In this document: positions 41,686 to 49,975 of the stretch, in pieces
Position numbering within the stretch: the first letter of the stretch is position 1
Layout: every line of letters begins with the position of its first letter
Assembly (NCBI RefSeq): GCF_027925155.1
Contig: NZ_BSDY01000004.1
Coordinates: 186,001 to 250,000 of the forward strand
DNA: 64,000 nucleotides
Direction: 5' to 3'
DNA from: Propionigenium maris DSM 9537
GTDB taxonomy: Bacteria > Fusobacteriota > Fusobacteriia > Fusobacteriales > Fusobacteriaceae
The notes under the pieces: generated by a model
Databases searched by the model: none
Told to the model about the DNA's origin: nothing
What the model saw: only the letters and a program-made list of their open reading frames with translations
Translations under genes and position numbers: made by a program

Positions 41686-42765
41686 CTAATCCAAAAATTC
41701 TTCAAAGACATCGTTTGCCAGGAAGACTCCTTTCTGGCTCAGTACAAATCTTTTCCCTCTTCTCTCAAGGAGCCCATTTCTCTCCAGCTCCTCACACCTT
41801 TTAAGGTATCTGCCGCTGGCCTCTACTCCCTCTTCCAGGAGCCTGAGTCCAAGGATAAATCTGTACTCCTCCTCTGCCTCTGAATCTACCCTCTCTTCAC
41901 TTTCCACAGGTTTTATTTTTTCATCTATTTTATCATAATAAGGGATAAATTCCACCAAGTTTTTATACCTTATCCCGTCTACATACCCCGATGCTCCAAG
42001 GCCTGCTCCCACATACTCCCTGTTTTCCCAGTACTTACTGTTGTGTCTTGCAGCCATCCCTGGGAGGGCAAAGTTTGAGATCTCATAGTGGACATATCCT
42101 GCCCCTCTCAGCCTCTCTATTATCCCCTCATACATATTAGCTTCCAGGTCGTTATCCGTTTCCTGGTAGACCCCGGCACTTAGCTTCTCAAAGAAGGGGG
42201 TTCCCTCCTCCCAGATAAGGGAGTAGATAGAGATGTGCTCCGGCTTCATCCCGATAATCTGATCCAGATCCTCATTTAGCTCCCCCATGGTCTGGTCTGG
42301 CAGGGAAAACATAAGGTCGATACTTATATTCTCAAAGCCCGCCCTTCTGGCTGCCTCATAGGTAGCTATAGCCCTATCCCTGTCGTGGAGACGCCCTAAG
42401 GTCTTCAGGTGCTTCTCATTGAAGGACTGCACCCCTATACTCACCCTGTTTATTCCCGCCTCCCTGAAGGCTTTCAGCTTATCGTAGTCCACAGTCTTGG
42501 GATTTACCTCCAGGGTCACCTCAGCTCCCACAGCTATATGGAGCTTCTTCAGCACCCCCTCAACATCCTCCGGCTTTAGAAGGGATGGAGTCCCTCCTCC
42601 AAAGTAAACTGTGTCGTAGCTATAGTCTGGGTAGAGTTCTATCTCCCTCTTGAGGTACTCCACATATTTGTCCCTCTCGCTTCCGCTGCTCTTAAATGAG
42701 AGGAAGTCGCAGTACTCACACTTGTTGACGCAGAAGGGTACGTGTATATATATTGCATCGCACAT
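41686..42765 (-). CDS. hemW: Radical SAM heme chaperone HemW
   Basis: The ATG at 42765 (MCDAIYIHVPFCVNKCEYCDF) follows AAGGAG. The open frame extends upstream into a dispersed repeat and should be ignored. The 359-residue protein has the radical-SAM CxxxCxxC motif (CVNKCEYC), YFGGGTPSLL and the HemW C-terminal domain. HemW is related to the oxygen-independent coproporphyrinogen oxidase HemN but acts as a heme chaperone. It starts an operon with yggS, sepF and a Gate protein. Confidence 0.93.
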   Translation of the reverse strand: MCDAIYIHVPFCVNKCEYCDFLSFKSSGSERDKYVEYLKREIELYPDYSYDTVYFGGGTPSLLKPEDVEGVLKKLHIAVGAEVTLEVNPKTVDYDKLKAFREAGINRVSIGVQSFNEKHLKTLGRLHDRDRAIATYEAARRAGFENISIDLMFSLPDQTMGELNEDLDQIIGMKPEHISIYSLIWEEGTPFFEKLSAGVYQETDNDLEANMYEGIIERLRGAGYVHYEISNFALPGMAARHNSKYWENREYVGAGLGASGYVDGIRYKNLVEFIPYYDKIDEKIKPVESEERVDSEAEEEYRFILGLRLLEEGVEASGRYLKRCEELERNGLLERRGKRFVLSQKGVFLANDVFEEFLD

Positions 42766-42834
42766 AGTTATTCTCCTTACTTTATATTTCGTTACTCTGC
42801 TCACAGCGAAAGTAACCAAAACTTCAAAAACTTC

Positions 42835-43004
42835 GATACCTTTGTCTTGATACAAATGTATCCGAAAAATCAAGACTTCCGACAATTGTCTTTTCAGGCT
42901 AACACAGGGTTACCATTCCTTTTCCAGGCTCAAGATTGAACCTGCATAGTCCGACGGAATGACGCTTGATCTTTCCTGTGTTGCCCGACGACTGTCCTCA
43001 GTCA
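42835..43004 (+). repeat. Dispersed repeat type A, copy 3
   Basis: Contains TCTTGATACAAATG, ATCAAGACTTCCGACAATTG, CATTCC...GGAATG enclosing GGCTCAAGATTGAACC, and ACGACTGTCCTCAGTCA. It lies upstream of hemW on the opposite strand. Confidence 0.75.
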
Positions 43005-43069
43005 TAGTTAAATATTTTTTATACTCTATTCCTAATTATATCACACCCTTACTTTTTTATGCTAACTTA

Positions 43070-43095
43070 AAAGAGCCTCTGATTAGAGGCTCTTT
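43070..43095. terminator. Bidirectional terminator between two type A repeats
   Basis: AAAGAGCCTCT/AGAGGCTCTTT perfect inverted repeat over a four-base loop. It probably ends the Crp/Fnr transcript. Confidence 0.85.
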
Positions 43096-43162
43096 ATTAC
43101 AATTCTATTTATTCTTTAATCCTACAAAAACTGAATCAAAAAAATCCAATTCGTTACTTCTC

Positions 43163-43322
43163 TCTTGAAAAAGAAGTAGCCAAGAGTTCAAGACTTCCGA
43201 CAATTGTCTTTTGGAGCTGAAACAAGGTTTCCATTCCTTATGTGGGCTCTAGATAGAACCTGCATAGTTCGACGGAATGAAGCTATGCCTCTCCTGTGAT
43301 GTCAGACGACTGTCTTCAGTCA
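43163..43322 (+). repeat. Dispersed repeat type A, copy 4
   Basis: Has a TACTTCT/AGAAGTA-type end hairpin, GTTCAAGACTTCCGACAATTG, CATTCC...GGAATG enclosing GGGCTCTAGATAGAACC, and ACGACTGTCTTCAGTCA. It is in the same orientation as copy 3. Confidence 0.75.
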
Positions 43323-43419
43323 GGTGTTAATATTTCTTATCCTCTATTCCTAAGTTCTATCATTCCCTGACTTTTTTATTTCAGGTTAAAAGATCGCACT
43401 TAAAACTTCTATGCACCAA

Positions 43420-44058
43420 TCAATAAGTATATTTTTTATATACATCAATTAGTCCTCTTTTATTTTTAATTATTATCTCATTTTTTTCTTTTTGAATTAA
43501 GCCTTCTCTAACAAACTTTTTTATTATTCGATAAAGCATACTTCTACTTATCCCTAGCCCTTTAGCTAAATTAGTGTAACTTTCAAAAGCAACCCTTCCT
43601 TTGTCTTCATTATTAACTAATCCATAAGCAAATAGAGCTTCTGATCCTCCATATATTCTTAAAAAAAATGACGTCATTCCTCTTTCTACAGCATCCATTG
43701 TATTTAAAACAAAATACTTAAATGCTTTAAGGTCATTCATTATATATTTCTCTATAATACTTGGATTAAAAACAATAACTTCAACTGTTTTTGAAACTAC
43801 TACCACCTCCCAATTTTTTTCATAAGGCTTCAAAGAATAGAGAAAACCTATAGAATCTCCTGGCTTAAATAAAAATGGGTAATAAATCTCATTCATCCCA
43901 TGAAACCGTATTCCTCTAACTGTTCCTTTGAGAACTACATAAATATTCTTATCCTCCCTTGTACAGAAAAGATCTCCCTTGTGATATTCTTTTATAGACA
44001 GGTTATTGAGAACATCTTCAGGTATATATTTCTTTAATTCTTTAAATACCCTCTCCAT
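43420..44058 (-). CDS. Crp/Fnr-family transcriptional regulator
   Basis: The ATG at 44058 (MERVFKELKKYIPEDVL) is chosen for its GGTGGAAAG site. The frame extends 30 codons upstream to a TTG at 44148. The 212-residue protein has a cyclic-nucleotide-binding-like domain (residues about 10-120, with FKPGDSIGFLYSL) and a C-terminal helix-turn-helix (YTNLAKGLGISRSMLYRIIKKFVREGLIQKEKNEIIIKNKRGLIDVY). No Fe-S cysteine cluster is present, so it is not an O2-sensing FNR. The ligand is unknown. It follows the GGDEF gene, and AT-rich codon use is shared. Confidence 0.85.
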   Translation of the reverse strand: MERVFKELKKYIPEDVLNNLSIKEYHKGDLFCTREDKNIYVVLKGTVRGIRFHGMNEIYYPFLFKPGDSIGFLYSLKPYEKNWEVVVVSKTVEVIVFNPSIIEKYIMNDLKAFKYFVLNTMDAVERGMTSFFLRIYGGSEALFAYGLVNNEDKGRVAFESYTNLAKGLGISRSMLYRIIKKFVREGLIQKEKNEIIIKNKRGLIDVYKKYTY

Positions 44059-44144
44059 ACTTTCCACCCCACTTTTCTTACTCTTACCATTTATAATAAA
44101 TTTTCTTAGGTACTGCCTCCATAACATTCCAAAGCCTTTTAGCT

Positions 44145-45239
44145 TCAAACCCTTGTTATGCTGTATTCCCCATGTTTTCTACCTTTCACCATATAGAGAT
44201 TTCTATCCACTTCATCAAAATATTCCCTAAGAGGCTTTTCAGAAACAACCTCTACAATTCCAATACTTATCCCTATAAATCTTCCTTCTCTATCATACGG
44301 GATCCTTAGTTTTCTTACCTCTTCACATATTACAAGAGCCTTTTCTTCTGCTTCACTAAGCGATATGTCTATAAAACCTCCTATAAATTCATCTCCGCCA
44401 TATCTTCCTACCTCACCACTTTTAAATACTTCTTTTAAAGTAACAGCTATCCTTTTTAAAGCTTCATCCCCAAATCTATGTCCATAATTATCATTTGCTC
44501 CCTTAAAATTATTTAAATCCATAAAAAACATAAAAACCCTTTTATTTTTTTTCAGGGCATTCTCATAATGAAAAGTAAATTTCTCATAAAATGCTCTTCT
44601 ATTGTACAACCCTGTTAAGTCATCATAATCAGAAAGAAGTTTTAACTTTTCATTTATCTCTATAAGCCTCTTATTCTTAATGTAGTTATCGAGAGCAATA
44701 GTCAAAAAAGGCAAAAGCTCTCTACATATTTTTATTTCATCTACTGACAGAATTTTCCTCTCATATGCTTGAAAAGTAAACCCTCCTATAACTTCTCCCT
44801 TGACTATAAGAGGAGCATGATAAGAAACTTGAGGGGTTGCCTCTTTACACTTTATGCTATGTTCCACCTTTAATTTACTATTTATTACTTCCCTTTTATC
44901 AAGAACAGCTACTAAAAGAGCATTCCTACTTTCAGCCGAATAATTCATATCATCTTCTTTTAAAACTTTACCACTTTCACAGTAAAAACAATCCCCTATC
45001 TTTTTTCCCTCAGGGTAGTTTATACCTATCCCAAATTTACACTCCCCATAGCTTATCCTCATATAACTATATAACTTCTTAATTATCTTTTCCATAGATC
45101 TAGTAGATACCACAACCCTTATAAGTTTCAGCATTAAGCTATATTCATCACTTTCTCTTTGATCTATTTCAAGTAATGTATTTATCTCCTCTCTGGAGCT
45201 AGATGCTAATAGACTTCTATTTCCAATTTTTCTCCTCAC
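44145..45239 (-). CDS. GAF-like/GGDEF diguanylate cyclase
   Basis: The 364-residue protein has an N-terminal GAF-like sensor (about 35-190) with cysteines in GDCFYCESGK, and a C-terminal GGDEF domain with the active motif GGDEF at 281-285 after DYDDLTGLYNRR. It would make cyclic di-GMP from GTP. The inhibitory RxxD site five residues before GGDEF is absent (KSGEVG), so feedback inhibition is unlikely. The start is a GTG at 45239 behind GGAGGTGAAAG. It precedes a Crp/Fnr gene and follows a 59-codon small gene. Confidence 0.9.
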   Translation of the reverse strand: MRRKIGNRSLLASSSREEINTLLEIDQRESDEYSLMLKLIRVVVSTRSMEKIIKKLYSYMRISYGECKFGIGINYPEGKKIGDCFYCESGKVLKEDDMNYSAESRNALLVAVLDKREVINSKLKVEHSIKCKEATPQVSYHAPLIVKGEVIGGFTFQAYERKILSVDEIKICRELLPFLTIALDNYIKNKRLIEINEKLKLLSDYDDLTGLYNRRAFYEKFTFHYENALKKNKRVFMFFMDLNNFKGANDNYGHRFGDEALKRIAVTLKEVFKSGEVGRYGGDEFIGGFIDISLSEAEEKALVICEEVRKLRIPYDREGRFIGISIGIVEVVSEKPLREYFDEVDRNLYMVKGRKHGEYSITRV

Positions 45240-45300
45240 CTTTCACCTCCAGAGTATAACTCTTACTTGATCCAGCCTTAAATTACTCTTCAGATTTTTT

Positions 45301-45480
45301 CTATTTAATTCTCTCTCGAGAACATATCTCTTTGAGGTGCTTAATCCCTAAGACTCTTCTTCTCTTTCCTTTAATCTCAATAATTTTAACTTCATTTTTT
45401 TTCCAAAACTCTAATAATTTTTCTCTTGTCACATCACTTGTAACTAAAAGAACTTTGTATGGGTCATCTATAACTTTCAT
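45301..45480 (-). CDS. Small hypothetical protein, 59 aa
   Basis: Reading on the minus strand, ATG at 45480 opens a 59-codon frame with balanced composition: MKVIDDPYKVLLVTSDVTRE, then KLLEFWKKNEVKIIEIKGKRRRVLGIKHLKEICSRERIK. A GGTAGG-like site lies about ten bases upstream. It is 61 bases from the GGDEF gene on the same strand, suggesting one transcript. It resembles short DNA-binding or regulatory peptides but I do not recognise a family. Its length and purine-rich bias could also fit chance. Confidence 0.5.
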   Translation of the reverse strand: MKVIDDPYKVLLVTSDVTREKLLEFWKKNEVKIIEIKGKRRRVLGIKHLKEICSRERIK

Positions 45481-46110
45481 AAATCTATACCTACCTTTAA
45501 TTTTACTTAAGTTTTAATGCTAATATAGCTACAGTGAAGGTATCTTTCATTTACAATTTAACTATTCCCTTATATCTACTAACCCTCAGATTTTTTCAGA
45601 AATAACTTTATTCTCTGGCAAACAATAACTTCTAAACCACTTACCATTTAATATATATTCCCCATAGTGAACTACTACTACTTCCTAAATCATTTAAAAG
45701 ATTTCATAAGCAAAAGCACAGAAAATCACCGTATTTCAAAAACATTATTTCATACAAGCTCTAACTTAACTGTTAACTGGGTTAACAGTTAAGCTTTTCT
45801 TTAGCAAACATTAAGGTGAACATTAGAAAAAATAATTCTTGAATCTCTCCTAATTACTTTGTTATCTATAATCTAGCCTATAACAATACCGATCAAAAAG
45901 AATCTTAATATTCAAGAGATTCCTTATCACGGTAATTACATTTAGTCTATTACTTTTACACTCATTCCATCTCACACTTATTTAAAATCATCAATACCTT
46001 GAGAAACAATTTATAAAGGATTGTTTTTCTTCCTTTCAAATCTAGACTTAGATAAATTCCCTTATTAAAAATTTGACAAATTTCTAAATTAAATATAAAA
46101 TGTGCAAAAT
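45481..46110. other. Long AT-rich intergenic stretch
   Basis: About 630 bases with no gene seen. It holds one strong palindrome (45765-45793) and the 5' region of the adenine deaminase transcript. Confidence 0.6.
45765..45793. repeat. Perfect 13-bp inverted repeat
   Basis: CTTAACTGTTAAC and GTTAACAGTTAAG flank TGG. There is no adjacent T-run, so it looks like an operator rather than a terminator. Confidence 0.65.
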
Positions 46111-46117
46111 AAAATAA

Positions 46118-46221
46118 TCGTATAACCCCGATAATCTGGTTCGGGGGTTTCTACGGGAAACCTTAATTTCTCATTACGAAATGAATCGCCTAGGCATTCA
46201 TTTTCGTGATGGGATTTTTTT
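46118..46221 (+). ncRNA. Adenine-type purine riboswitch with intrinsic terminator
   Basis: Aptamer 46118-46179: P1 TCGT/ACGA, TATA junction, P2 CCCCGA/TCGGGG with loop TAATCTGG, the signature GTTTCTAC, P3 GGGAAA/TTTCTC with loop CCTTAAT, then ATT before P1. The discriminating base after P3 is U (position 74), which selects adenine. Downstream, the P1 3' strand (CATTACGAAATGAAT, 46172-46186) can instead pair with ATTCATTTTCGTGATG (46196-46211) followed by a T-run, forming a terminator. Ligand-stabilised P1 would prevent this, so the switch is ON with adenine. Confidence 0.88.
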
Positions 46222-46256
46222 ATTTTACTAAGATTTTACAGACGGAGGAAAAATTT

Positions 46257-47990
46257 ATGAATAACAAGATAAAGCACTTAATCGATGTGGCGGCAAAACG
46301 GAAAAAAGCAGAGCTTCTTCTGAAAAATTGCAGGATTGTAGATGTATTTTCAGGGGAGATAGCGGAGGGGAACCTGGCAATTGATTCAGGGAAGATAGTA
46401 GGCATCGGCGACTACCAGGGATTAAAGGAGATTGACCTTAACGGGAAGTTCCTAGCTCCGGGACTTATAGACAGCCATGTCCACATGGAGAGCTCTATGA
46501 TCTCCCCTGGTCAGTTTGCAAGGGCAGTGGTTCCCAGGGGAACAACAGGTGTAGTTACAGATCCCCACGAGATAGCCAATGTCTGTGGTTTAGAAGGAAT
46601 TAAATTTATGATGGAGTCCAGTAGGGACCTCCCCCTCAATGTTTACTTCATGCTTCCCTCCTGTGTACCTGCAACTCCCTTTGAAAACTCAGGGGCAGTA
46701 CTGGAAGCTGAGGAACTGGCGAAGTTAATTGACAATCCTGCGGTACTGGGCTTGGGGGAGATGATGAACTATCCTGGGGTCATAGAGGGAAATGATAAGA
46801 TAGTAGATAAGTTGAAGCTGGCTCAGGATAACAATAGGATAGTGGACGGCCACTCTCCAGATATCGTCGCCGAGGAGCTTAATGCCTATGTAATAGGAGG
46901 AGTAAAGACGGACCACGAGTGCTCCACGGTCGAGGAGATGAAGGAGAGGCTGAGAAGAGGGATGTATATCTCCATAAGGGAGGGAAGTGCTGCCAGGAAC
47001 CTGGAAGCTCTCATAGAGGGGATCACCCCAGAAAATGAAAGAAGGTGCCTCTTCTGTACAGATGACAGACATCCAGAAGACATAATAGAGAAGGGACACA
47101 TCGATAACAACGTAAGAACTGCCATAAAGAAGGGGATAGACCCCATATCTGCAATTAGGATGGCCACTATCAATGTGTGTGAATGCTATGGAATAAAGAA
47201 CTTGGGAGCGATAGCTCCTGGATATGATGCAGACCTGATAGTTGTAGATTCCTTGGAGGACTTCAATGTGGTGGAAGTTATAAAGGATGGTAGATTTGTT
47301 GCAAGGGAGGGTAAACCACTCTTTGAGTTAGAGAAGGAGGATACTTCAAAGGTAACCGACACTATAAACTTCAAGGAGATTGTAGAGGATGATCTGAAGG
47401 TAAAGCTCACAAGCAACCGTGCAAATGTTATGAGACTCTTGTCCCACAGCCTTTTAACTGAAAAAGTAGTAAGGGAAGTGGAAAGAGATACTAAGGGATA
47501 CTTTAAGTTTAATAAAGATAAGGACCTCCTGAAGCTGGCTGTAATCGAGAGACACAATGCAACGGGGAATATCGGATTTAGTCTGGTGGAAAACTTCAAC
47601 CTCAAAGGAGGGGCAATAGCCTCCACCGTCTCCAACGACTCCCATAATATCCTGGTAATAGGGGATAATGATCGGGATATGTATCTTGCTGTAGAGGAGA
47701 TCAAAAAGATGCAGGGGGGAGTTATCATTACATCTGGAGGTGAGGTGCTGAAAAAACTGGAACTTCCAATAGCGGGGCTCATGTCCGATAAGCCCATTGA
47801 AGTGGTAAAGGATACCCTAGAGGAGATGCACAGGATAGCCTATGACAGGCTGGGAGTAAACAGGGACCTGGATCCCTTTATGACCCTGGCTTTCCTTGCT
47901 CTGCCAGTTATCCCAGACATAAAAGTTACAGATAAGGGTTTATTTGATGTGGTTAACTTTAAGTTTATAGATATAAGTGTTGAGGATTAA
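46257..47990 (+). CDS. ade: Adenine deaminase
   Basis: The ATG at 46257 follows CGGAGGAAAA. The frame extends upstream into the riboswitch. The 577-residue amidohydrolase-fold enzyme turns adenine into hypoxanthine and ammonia. It has the metal-binding DSHVHMESSM, later GHSPDI, TDHECSTVEEM and TDDRHPEDI, which belong to the Ade family. Its place behind an adenine-responsive riboswitch is consistent: adenine induces its own degradation for purine salvage or nitrogen. It is followed by a type A repeat and a shared terminator. Confidence 0.95.
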   Translation: MNNKIKHLIDVAAKRKKAELLLKNCRIVDVFSGEIAEGNLAIDSGKIVGIGDYQGLKEIDLNGKFLAPGLIDSHVHMESSMISPGQFARAVVPRGTTGVVTDPHEIANVCGLEGIKFMMESSRDLPLNVYFMLPSCVPATPFENSGAVLEAEELAKLIDNPAVLGLGEMMNYPGVIEGNDKIVDKLKLAQDNNRIVDGHSPDIVAEELNAYVIGGVKTDHECSTVEEMKERLRRGMYISIREGSAARNLEALIEGITPENERRCLFCTDDRHPEDIIEKGHIDNNVRTAIKKGIDPISAIRMATINVCECYGIKNLGAIAPGYDADLIVVDSLEDFNVVEVIKDGRFVAREGKPLFELEKEDTSKVTDTINFKEIVEDDLKVKLTSNRANVMRLLSHSLLTEKVVREVERDTKGYFKFNKDKDLLKLAVIERHNATGNIGFSLVENFNLKGGAIASTVSNDSHNILVIGDNDRDMYLAVEEIKKMQGGVIITSGGEVLKKLELPIAGLMSDKPIEVVKDTLEEMHRIAYDRLGVNRDLDPFMTLAFLALPVIPDIKVTDKGLFDVVNFKFIDISVED

Positions 47991-47998
47991 AAGAATTT

Positions 47999-48168
47999 GA
48001 TACCTTTGTCTTGATACAAATGTATCCGAAAAATCAAGACTTCCGACAATTGTCTTCTGGGGTATGCACAAAGTTTCCATTCCTTATATTGGCTCAAGAT
48101 TGAACCTGCATAGTCCGACGGAATGAAGCTACATCTTTCCTGTGATGCTCGACGACTGCCTTAAGTCA
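47999..48168 (+). repeat. Dispersed repeat type A, copy 5
   Basis: Nearly the same left end as copy 3 (GATACCTTTGTCTTGATACA). It has CATTCC...GGAATG enclosing GGCTCAAGATTGAACC and ends ACGACTGCCTTAAGTCAA. It sits in the 3' untranslated region of ade. Confidence 0.78.
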
Positions 48169-48213
48169 ATTTTTATGACCTAAAAATTCTATTTAATTGT
48201 TAGTAAAGAAAAA

Positions 48214-48233
48214 GAGAGAGCCTTCGCTCTCTC
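48214..48233. terminator. Terminator between ade and the CODH-linked oxidoreductase
   Basis: GAGAGAGC/GCTCTCTC stem with a CTTC loop. T-rich sequence follows on the minus strand. Confidence 0.8.
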
Positions 48234-48287
48234 CATCTAATCTTATTTTTTACTATATAAAATAACCTATTATAAATTCCGGACCTC

Positions 48288-49508
48288 TTAATAAGAATAC
48301 TCCCCATTTTTCTTCAATCTGAAGAAGTCCGAGTAGTCTATCTCGAAGATGTTTTTATTGATCTTTGAGATATCCGTCCTGTTTTTTATTAGGTGGGTTA
48401 GGACTCCCGAGTAGGAAAGGTCTCCCTGGAGAAGGGCTCCCTTGATACGCCCCTCTTTGTGGATAATCTTCTTGTAGATCCCCTGAAACTCATCTACCTC
48501 CACTATATCCCCTTCTTCAGGTAGAACACTTCCAATAGACATAGTAGGAAGGTCCATGAAGTTCATGGTGTTTTTAGAGCTGAAGAAATCATCCATTACC
48601 ATCTCCGAACCCAGCATGTTGTTGGCTGCAACCACCGCTTCCTTTACAGCATTGGGCCAGATGGGATTTCTTCCTGTTACATCTCCTGCACCGAAGATAT
48701 GGGGATCGTTGGTTCTTCCCCTGTCATCTATCACAAGGCCAAGACGGTCGGTGGATACCCCGGTTCCCTCTAGGAAGGAGATATTGGAACGGACTCCTGT
48801 GGCCACAACTACCATATCACAAGGGACCTTTTCTCCCCCTTCCAGGTGGAGGGCAACTGGGTTATTATCAGCATCTACCTCTAGCCTTTCAGCCCTTGAG
48901 GAGAAGGAAAACTCAACTCCCCTCTTCCTGAACATCTCCTCATATCTGGAGGAAGCCTTCTTATCCAGCTGAAGGGGAAGGATCCTGTCGCTCATCTCAA
49001 CAAGATTTACCTCTACTCCCAGCTCCATAAGGCCGGTCACTGCATCTACCCCCACAAGTCCTGCCCCTATTACACAGGCTCTCTTAATATCCTTGGCATC
49101 CTCTCTAATCCTTTCAGCATCCTCCAAATTTCTCAGTCCGTATACCCTCTTGGCGCTTCTCAGGTTTTCCACTGGCGGAATGAAGGAGGAAGCTCCCGTG
49201 GCGATGAGGAGTTTGTAGTAGCTCACAGACTCACCGTTATCCAGGTGAACCTCCCTCCTTTCAGAGTCAACTCCTACAACATCCCTTCCCCTCTTCCACT
49301 GGATATTATATCTCTCGAAGAAGTTTTCATCGGAGAAGTCCAGCTCCGAAACATTCCTGTGATCGGAGATGTAGTGGTGGAGGATGCACCTTGAGTAGAC
49401 GTGCTCATCCCTTGAGATGAGGATTATCTCAGCTTCCCTGTCTATCTTTCTGATCTCCTTGGCTCCGTTTATCCCTGCAGCAGAAGCTCCCAGTACAACA
49501 TATCTCAT
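48288..49508 (-). CDS. FAD/NAD(P)-dependent oxidoreductase of the CODH module
   Basis: The ATG at 49508 (MRYVVLGASAAGINGAKEIRK) has GAGGAGG upstream. The 406-residue protein is a class II pyridine-nucleotide flavoprotein: FAD motif GASAAG, NAD motif CVIGAGLVGVDA, and GAGDVTGRNPIWPNAVKEA near the C-terminus. It resembles NirB/nitrite-reductase-type and rubredoxin reductases. Directly after cooS and a CooF-like ferredoxin, it probably passes electrons from CO oxidation to NAD(P). Confidence 0.88.
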   Translation of the reverse strand: MRYVVLGASAAGINGAKEIRKIDREAEIILISRDEHVYSRCILHHYISDHRNVSELDFSDENFFERYNIQWKRGRDVVGVDSERREVHLDNGESVSYYKLLIATGASSFIPPVENLRSAKRVYGLRNLEDAERIREDAKDIKRACVIGAGLVGVDAVTGLMELGVEVNLVEMSDRILPLQLDKKASSRYEEMFRKRGVEFSFSSRAERLEVDADNNPVALHLEGGEKVPCDMVVVATGVRSNISFLEGTGVSTDRLGLVIDDRGRTNDPHIFGAGDVTGRNPIWPNAVKEAVVAANNMLGSEMVMDDFFSSKNTMNFMDLPTMSIGSVLPEEGDIVEVDEFQGIYKKIIHKEGRIKGALLQGDLSYSGVLTHLIKNRTDISKINKNIFEIDYSDFFRLKKNGEYSY

Positions 49509-49509
49509 A

Positions 49510-49953
49510 TTACTCCACCTCCTCAAATGTTATAGCCCCTGTAGGACAATTATTTATACAGGCAGGTTCGTCCCTTCCTGCACACAGATCACACTTGAGG
49601 ATAGTTTTGTGGTTTCTGTTGTCGGCCTTTAACACACCGTAGGGACAGGCCATTATGCACATAAAGCAGGAAGCACACTTCTCGCTGTTGTACTCAACAC
49701 GTCCCGTCTCAAGGTTTTTCGTCATGGCCCCTGCCATGCATGTGTATGTACACTCAGGTCTGTCGCAGTGACGGCAGAAGATGGGCACATACTTCCCGTC
49801 AGCAGCCACCCCGATATGGTTACGGCTGCCGTTATCCAGGTTATCTATATCCAGCTGATGGATGTTTTCCGTTTCACTGTGAGAGAGCATACAGGCCACA
49901 GAGCAGCTCATACACCCTACACATATATCCCTGTCTATCCTTATTCTTTTCAT
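49510..49953 (-). CDS. CooF-like 4Fe-4S ferredoxin
   Basis: The 147-residue protein has four cluster-binding groups: CVGCMSCSVAC, CRHCDRPECTYTC, CASCFMCIMACPYG, and CDLCAGRDEPACINNCPTG. This is the layout of CooF/HycB-type electron-transfer subunits. It lies between cooS (22 bases) and the flavoprotein (one base) and likely transfers electrons between them in the cytoplasm. Confidence 0.92.
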   Translation of the reverse strand: MKRIRIDRDICVGCMSCSVACMLSHSETENIHQLDIDNLDNGSRNHIGVAADGKYVPIFCRHCDRPECTYTCMAGAMTKNLETGRVEYNSEKCASCFMCIMACPYGVLKADNRNHKTILKCDLCAGRDEPACINNCPTGAITFEEVE

Positions 49954-49975
49954 TCTTCCCCCCTATGAAAAAGTA

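Noticed and set aside
41686-42885. HemW starting at 42885
   Set aside because: The extra 40 residues lie over a dispersed repeat and lack a ribosome binding site. The ATG at 42765 has AAGGAG and the conserved IHVPFC start.
42835-43322. CRISPR array
   Set aside because: The direct repeats are about 160 bases, diverged and structured, with only two in tandem. No short regular repeats with unique spacers and no cas genes.
45332-45517. Plus-strand 61-codon frame
   Set aside because: Hydrophobic low-complexity frame without ribosome binding site. The minus-strand 59-codon frame over the same bases has better composition and context.
45481-46110. tRNA gene in the gene-free stretch
   Set aside because: No GTTCRA loop paired with an acceptor stem could be found by eye here or in other intergenic regions.
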